Assembly (NCBI RefSeq): GCF_002366715.1
Contig: NZ_DFBS01000045.1
Span: 372,001-436,000, forward strand
Source of the DNA: Halomonas sp. UBA3074
Lineage (GTDB): Bacteria; Pseudomonadota; Gammaproteobacteria; Pseudomonadales; Halomonadaceae
Reading direction: 5' to 3'
Length of the DNA stretch: 64,000 bases
The translations under genes and the position numbers were made by a program. Positions 60,336 through 64,000 of this stretch are shown in pieces (the first letter of the stretch is position 1; every line of letters starts with the position of its first letter). The notes below the pieces were generated by a model that was not told the DNA's origin, did no database searches, and worked only from the letters and a program-made list of their open reading frames with translations.

Positions 60336-60536
60336 TTAGCGCTCTTCATTTGTCCCCTTCTTAAAGGTTGAATGTTTCCAAAAGGCTTTATGGCCCTCTT
60401 TTAACGCCTGTGTACGGTTAATGCCTATATCGTCAAGCAGCCGGTCATCAAGCGCCAGTAACTGGCGGCGGCTGCGGCGATAATGGCGGTAGCTTTGTAA
60501 CTGAAAGCGAAGCTGGGTCAGGCTAAAGCGTGGCAT
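60336..60536 (-). CDS. DUF1127 (YjiS-like) small protein
   Basis: This 66-residue protein has the DUF1127 core RSRRQLLALDDRLLDDIGINRTQALKEGHK. It is basic in the N-terminal half, with no membrane segment. In alphaproteobacteria, DUF1127 proteins affect RNA turnover and phosphate or carbon metabolism; no role is known here. The adjacent MocR regulator is divergent. Confidence 0.88.
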   Translation of the reverse strand: MPRFSLTQLRFQLQSYRHYRRSRRQLLALDDRLLDDIGINRTQALKEGHKAFWKHSTFKKGTNEER

Positions 60537-60589
60537 TGCGAATCCTCCGTGTTAAGTGCCCCACCAGATTACTCAGTGCTATTTCCTCG

Positions 60590-60671
60590 ATACAGATATA
60601 GGTATTATTATTTTAAGGATACAGATTGCTGTGTTATATCTCTGTATGGTCTCTTAAGAGTTCATCTGTAT
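60590..60671. promoter_or_regulatory. Array of ATACAGAT half-sites before a mocR gene
   Basis: ATACAGAT occurs at 60590-60597 and 60619-60626. Its reverse complement ATCTGTAT lies at 60664-60671, and a 7-base match (TCTGTAT) at 60641-60647. Two direct and two inverted copies in 82 bp, between divergent DUF1127 and mocR genes, suggest an autoregulatory operator. Confidence 0.5.
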
Positions 60672-60700
60672 TGTTTTCAGGCTATGGGTGGGAGAGTGTC

Positions 60701-62140
60701 ATGACACGCTATGAAGAAGTCGCCACGGTGTTGCGCGAGCGTATCGAGCACGGCATTTACCGTGTCGGTGATCGCCTGCCTTCCATTCGTGCGGTTTGCC
60801 AGGAACTGGACGTCAGCATTTCGACGGCCCAGGAGGCCTACCGGCAGTTGATGGATGTGGCATTGATTGAGTCACGGCCCAAGTCAGGTTACTTCGTGCT
60901 CCCTAGCCGTGCGCCCACGGTGCTGCCCTCAGTCTCCCGCCCCGCCCAGCGCCCGCTGGATATTTCCCAATGGGATCAGGTGCTGGAACTCGTCGCCACT
61001 CAGCGGGATGACGTGCGGCTACTGCTGGGGCGTGGCGTACCGAATTTTGAGTACGAAACGCTGCGGCCACTGTCGAAAATCCTTGCCGGGCTGCATCGCA
61101 GCAGTGACCTACACGGGTTCAACTACGACAAGCTGAGCGGTAGCCCGGAATTGCGTCAACAGGTAGCTCGACTGGCCATTACGTCTGGCTGCCTGCTACA
61201 TCCGGATGACATTGTGATTACGACCGGCTGCCAGGAGGCGCTTTCGATTGCGTTGCGCACGCTAACCCAGCCGGGCGATGTGGTCGCCGTCGACTCGCCG
61301 AGCTTTTACGGCACCATGCAGATTCTCAAGGCCAACGGCTTAAAAGCGTTGGAGATTCCTACCGATCCGCAAACCGGCATCAGTCTCGAAGCACTGGAGT
61401 TAGCGCTAGAGCAGTGGCCGATTCGGGCGATACAGGTCACGCCGACTTTCAATAACCCGCTGGGCTACACTATGCCTGAAGCACGCAAGCGGGCGCTGTT
61501 TCAACTCGCCCAGCGCTTCGATGTGGCGATTATCGAAGACGATATTTACGGTGATTTGTCATTCAGCCTGCCTAGACCGCGCACCGTGAAATCCTTCGAT
61601 GACGATGGTCGGGTGATGCTGTGCAGCGGCTTCTCTAAAACGGTGGGGCCGGGGTTACGGGTAGGTTGGTTGGCGCCAGGCCGTTACCGCGATCAGGCGC
61701 TGCATATGAAGTACGTTTCTACCGGCGCCTCGGCCACGCTGCCGCAGCTGGCGGTAGCGGAGTTCGTCGCTAAAGGGCACTACGAGCGCCATGTTCGTTT
61801 CGCTACTCGCCAATATCAGCGCCAGCGCGACATCATGATCAGTTGGGTACAGCGCTACTTCCCCAAGGGGGCGGGTATCAGCTATCCCCAAGGCAGTTTT
61901 TTACTCTGGGTAGAGCTACCCGCTGCGGTGGATTGCGTGCGGCTCAACCAGCGCTTGGCGCAGCATGCGATCCATGTGGCACCGGGCTCGCTGTTTTCGG
62001 CCTCGGGTAAATTTCGCCAGTGTTTGCGCTTGAACTATGCGTTTACGCTAACCCCTGAGATCGAAGCGGCCGTGCGCACGGTGGGCGAGTTCGCCACCGA
62101 AATGGTGGAAGAAGCGCAGGGGCATGCCGCTGTCTTATAA
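60701..62140 (+). CDS. MocR-family PLP-dependent transcription regulator
   Basis: The 479-residue product has a GntR winged helix at 1-70 (LPSIRAVCQELDVSISTAQEAY) and an aminotransferase-like domain. The PLP Lys is in LCSGFSKTVGPGLRVGW and the acidic pair in IIEDDIYGDLSF. The frame is open upstream, but the ATG at 60701 follows GGGAGAG. The effector is unknown. Targets may be its own promoter and the divergent DUF1127 gene. It overlaps the anti-sigma gene end by six bases, tail to tail. Confidence 0.88.
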   Translation: MTRYEEVATVLRERIEHGIYRVGDRLPSIRAVCQELDVSISTAQEAYRQLMDVALIESRPKSGYFVLPSRAPTVLPSVSRPAQRPLDISQWDQVLELVATQRDDVRLLLGRGVPNFEYETLRPLSKILAGLHRSSDLHGFNYDKLSGSPELRQQVARLAITSGCLLHPDDIVITTGCQEALSIALRTLTQPGDVVAVDSPSFYGTMQILKANGLKALEIPTDPQTGISLEALELALEQWPIRAIQVTPTFNNPLGYTMPEARKRALFQLAQRFDVAIIEDDIYGDLSFSLPRPRTVKSFDDDGRVMLCSGFSKTVGPGLRVGWLAPGRYRDQALHMKYVSTGASATLPQLAVAEFVAKGHYERHVRFATRQYQRQRDIMISWVQRYFPKGAGISYPQGSFLLWVELPAAVDCVRLNQRLAQHAIHVAPGSLFSASGKFRQCLRLNYAFTLTPEIEAAVRTVGEFATEMVEEAQGHAAVL

Positions 62141-62845
62141 ATTGAAGTTACTTCCGGCTACAGGCGTCAAACGGCCATGATCGATAATGGGGCCGGTTGG
62201 CTGGCCTTCGGGGGCGCCCCCTTGGGGTTCCACGCTGACGGCTAGGTCGGCATTGAATAACTGGGCGCGCAGCTCAGCGCTGGGTTGGAGGCGTCGGCTG
62301 CCTTGCTCAGGCAGCAGGCCAAGCGAGATGGGGGTGCCGTCGGCAATCAACCACAGTTCGCCGGTCTGCTCGTTGCCAACTTGGGTAGGCTGAACTGCTT
62401 GCACGACCAGCTCTCCCTCCTCGGTGGCGCTAATAATCCAACCTGGCGTGCGCGATTCGTCCTGAACCACGAAGACGGCTTCTCCGTCTGGTAGCTGGTT
62501 CAGTTCAGCTTGTTGCCACAGAAGGCCCAGCGCGACAGCGATGACCCCAACACTGGCCGCCATGGACTGCCATGCACCTAAGCGTTGCCACCAGCACAAA
62601 GGTGATGCCCCGGTCGCCGCGGTAATGCGTTGCCAGACCTCTTTAGGCGGTGTCTTAGGGTCCAAACGTTCGTTAAACAAATGGAGGTGCTCTCGCCAAT
62701 CTTCCACGTCATTACGTAGGTCATGGCTGACAGCCAACAGCGCTTCAAAGCGTGCTTTCTGATCGCGATCCAATACGCCCAGCACGTACTCGCCAGCCGC
62801 CAGGTGGCGATCGTCAGGGTCGCTTAAATCCCATTGGTTAGACAT
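62135..62845 (-). CDS. Anti-sigma factor, RskA family
   Basis: This 236-residue protein has an N-terminal anti-sigma (ZAS-like) segment AAGEYVLGVLDRDQKARFEALL, one membrane helix (~91-110, SMAASVGVIAVALGLLW) and a periplasmic RskA domain with LWLIADGTPISLGLLPEQG. It would hold the adjacent ECF sigma factor at the membrane until proteolysis. Its start overlaps the sigma gene by 22 bases, a coupled sigma/anti-sigma pair. Confidence 0.88.
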   Translation of the reverse strand: MSNQWDLSDPDDRHLAAGEYVLGVLDRDQKARFEALLAVSHDLRNDVEDWREHLHLFNERLDPKTPPKEVWQRITAATGASPLCWWQRLGAWQSMAASVGVIAVALGLLWQQAELNQLPDGEAVFVVQDESRTPGWIISATEEGELVVQAVQPTQVGNEQTGELWLIADGTPISLGLLPEQGSRRLQPSAELRAQLFNADLAVSVEPQGGAPEGQPTGPIIDHGRLTPVAGSNFNL

Positions 62846-63387
62846 GTTTTTAACCTCTCAAGTCCACGGCGGATCCAGCTTTTGATGCTGCCCAGCGGTT
62901 GGGACAGAGAGCTAGCTAGCTCGCTGTGAGTCATGCCCTGAAAGTAGGCCATTTCCATTAACTGGCGCTGATGATGACTGAGTGTATCGAGGCAGTCGTT
63001 CAGTTTATCGTTTTGTTCATGACTGATGCTGTCATCTTCAGGATCGTCGGCTCCCAAGAGCGTCGCCAATAAGGGTTCATCGGCTGTTGCGTCCTGAGGC
63101 TTCTGGCGGCGCAGCCAGTCAATGCCAATATTGCGAGTGAGCGTGGAAAGCCAGGTCATCGGCTTGGCACGCCTGGGGTCGTATTGATCGGCGGCCTGCC
63201 AGATCTTGATAAAAACATGCTGCAGGCAATCCTGTGCGGCACCTTCATCTCTTACTATACGCAGCAGTTGAGCATATAGATGCGAACTAGAAACACGATA
63301 AAGACGTTCAAATGCTCGTCGGTCGCCCTGCGCGCAGCCGCTTAGTTGCTCAATAAGATATTGGTGGCGTTGTGTGGCATCTAGCAT
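62824..63387 (-). CDS. ECF RNA polymerase sigma factor (SigK-like)
   Basis: This 187-residue protein has region 2 (AFERLYRVSSSHLYAQLLRIV, then DCLQHVFIKIWQAADQYD and PMTWLSTLTRNIGIDWLRR) and region 4 (LSHHQRQLMEMAYFQGMTHSELASSL, in two blocks). There is no region 3, as expected for ECF factors. It is encoded just ahead of its RskA-type anti-sigma and next to a fasciclin-domain gene, a neighbourhood also known for mycobacterial SigK/RskA. Confidence 0.9.
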   Translation of the reverse strand: MLDATQRHQYLIEQLSGCAQGDRRAFERLYRVSSSHLYAQLLRIVRDEGAAQDCLQHVFIKIWQAADQYDPRRAKPMTWLSTLTRNIGIDWLRRQKPQDATADEPLLATLLGADDPEDDSISHEQNDKLNDCLDTLSHHQRQLMEMAYFQGMTHSELASSLSQPLGSIKSWIRRGLERLKTCLTNGI

Positions 63388-63573
63388 TCGGGCATCTCTG
63401 CACAGTAAACCGAATCGTCAGTCTTGGTGAGTCAGCCGTTGAAGGCAATAGGCGGGAACTAGGCAGCGCATAAAATAATGTTGAGATGTTTGCGTCTACT
63501 GAGGCATCAGGCACGTAAGTGTTAGTGAGCCTGCATGGTTGAGCTCTTTTAATAAAAACCAGGAGATGCCCCA

Positions 63574-64000
63574 ATGAAACTCAAACTTCTTACTGCTAGC
63601 CTGTGTGCTGCTGCCCTTTATACCGGTGCCGCCATTGCCGATCATGGGCCTACCACGGTAGGCGGCGCTAGCATGCTTCCTGAGCGCAACATCATCGAAA
63701 ATGCCGTTAATTCGGGTGACCATAAAACGCTAGTGGCCGCCGTTCAAGCGGCTGAACTGGTGGATGTGCTGCAAGGCGAAGGCCCTTTTACCGTCTTTGC
63801 TCCCACCGATGACGCTTTTGCGGCATTGCCAGCAGGCACCGTTGATACCCTGCTGATGCCCGAGAATAAAGCGCAGTTACAGACGGTTCTGACCTACCAC
63901 GTTGTGCCTGGCAACATGAATCGGGACGCGCTGTGGGAAGAAACCATGGAAAACGATGGCACCGTGGCCTTCAAAACCGTACAAGGTGAGTACCTTACCG
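63574..64000 (+). CDS. Fasciclin (FAS1) domain secreted protein, 3' end outside the window
   Basis: The ATG at 63574 follows AGGAG (63561-63565) and opens a frame that runs off the window after 142 codons. A signal peptide (LLTASLCAAALYTGAAIA) is followed by a FAS1 domain: NIIENAVNSGDHKTLVAAV, GPFTVFAPTDDAFAALPAGT and the H2-type YHVVPGNM. Such proteins are exported and often involved in adhesion. It is divergent from the ECF sigma gene, whose product is a plausible activator. Confidence 0.88.
   Translation, partial: MKLKLLTASLCAAALYTGAAIADHGPTTVGGASMLPERNIIENAVNSGDHKTLVAAVQAAELVDVLQGEGPFTVFAPTDDAFAALPAGTVDTLLMPENKAQLQTVLTYHVVPGNMNRDALWEETMENDGTVAFKTVQGEYLT

Overview
The window reads as the chromosome of a moderately halophilic gammaproteobacterium, most likely a Halomonas/Vreelandella-type member of the Halomonadaceae. 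This is inferred from gene content: TRAP and DASS carboxylate transporters, many PLP-dependent MocR regulators, GabDT, an E. coli-like YbiT, and compact co-oriented operons with good Shine-Dalgarno sites. No rRNA, tRNA or CRISPR array was seen.

Layout. (1) 1-8360: a tetronate (L-threonate/D-erythronate) catabolic operon: end of otnK, otnC, otnI, denD, a DctPQM TRAP transporter, an aldehyde dehydrogenase and an LtnD-like dehydrogenase. (2) 8607-11038: an IS30-family element sitting at the 5' end of a PAS-GGDEF diguanylate cyclase. (3) 11035-19665: SDR, class-III aminotransferase, a MocR regulator broken by a 7-bp tandem duplication, an amino-acid ABC transporter, and a DadA-like oxidoreductase preceded by a tandem glycine riboswitch. 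(4) 19814-29846: housekeeping and accessory genes (HPP protein, ChaC, CbiX-like, YbiT, a ZipA-like protein, TspO, old yellow enzyme, a metal-site-less M24 protein, TauE, an SLT lipoprotein) and a cluster of five DnaA-box-like 9-mers. (5) 29883-34174: a GabR-like regulator divergent from gabDT. (6) 34182-37000: an island that looks like three integron gene cassettes with attC sites but no integrase. It encodes an unknown helical protein and two HEPN-type proteins, and lies between two copies of a photolyase 3' end. (7) 37001-38581: photolyase with an in-frame amber codon. (8) 39076-52874: a nearly complete menaquinone pathway (menA, menF, menD, menH, menB, menC, menE) interleaved with fumarate reductase frdABCD and a dicarboxylate antiporter, which together form an anaerobic fumarate-respiration module. 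(9) 52902-58002: beta-alanine/pyrimidine-type catabolism (carbamoylase, beta-alanine aminotransferase, mmsA) with a RutR-like regulator. (10) 58041-64000: two Hsp20 genes behind a sigma-32-like promoter, fbaB, a DUF1127 gene, a MocR regulator, and an ECF sigma/anti-sigma pair next to a FAS1 (fasciclin) gene cut by the window edge.

The strongest candidate for something undescribed is the attC cassette island at 34.2-37.0 kb with its HEPN genes. Other notable items are the menaquinone/fumarate respiration supercluster, the riboswitch-controlled DadA-like gene, the DnaA-box cluster, and several genes broken by small lesions.
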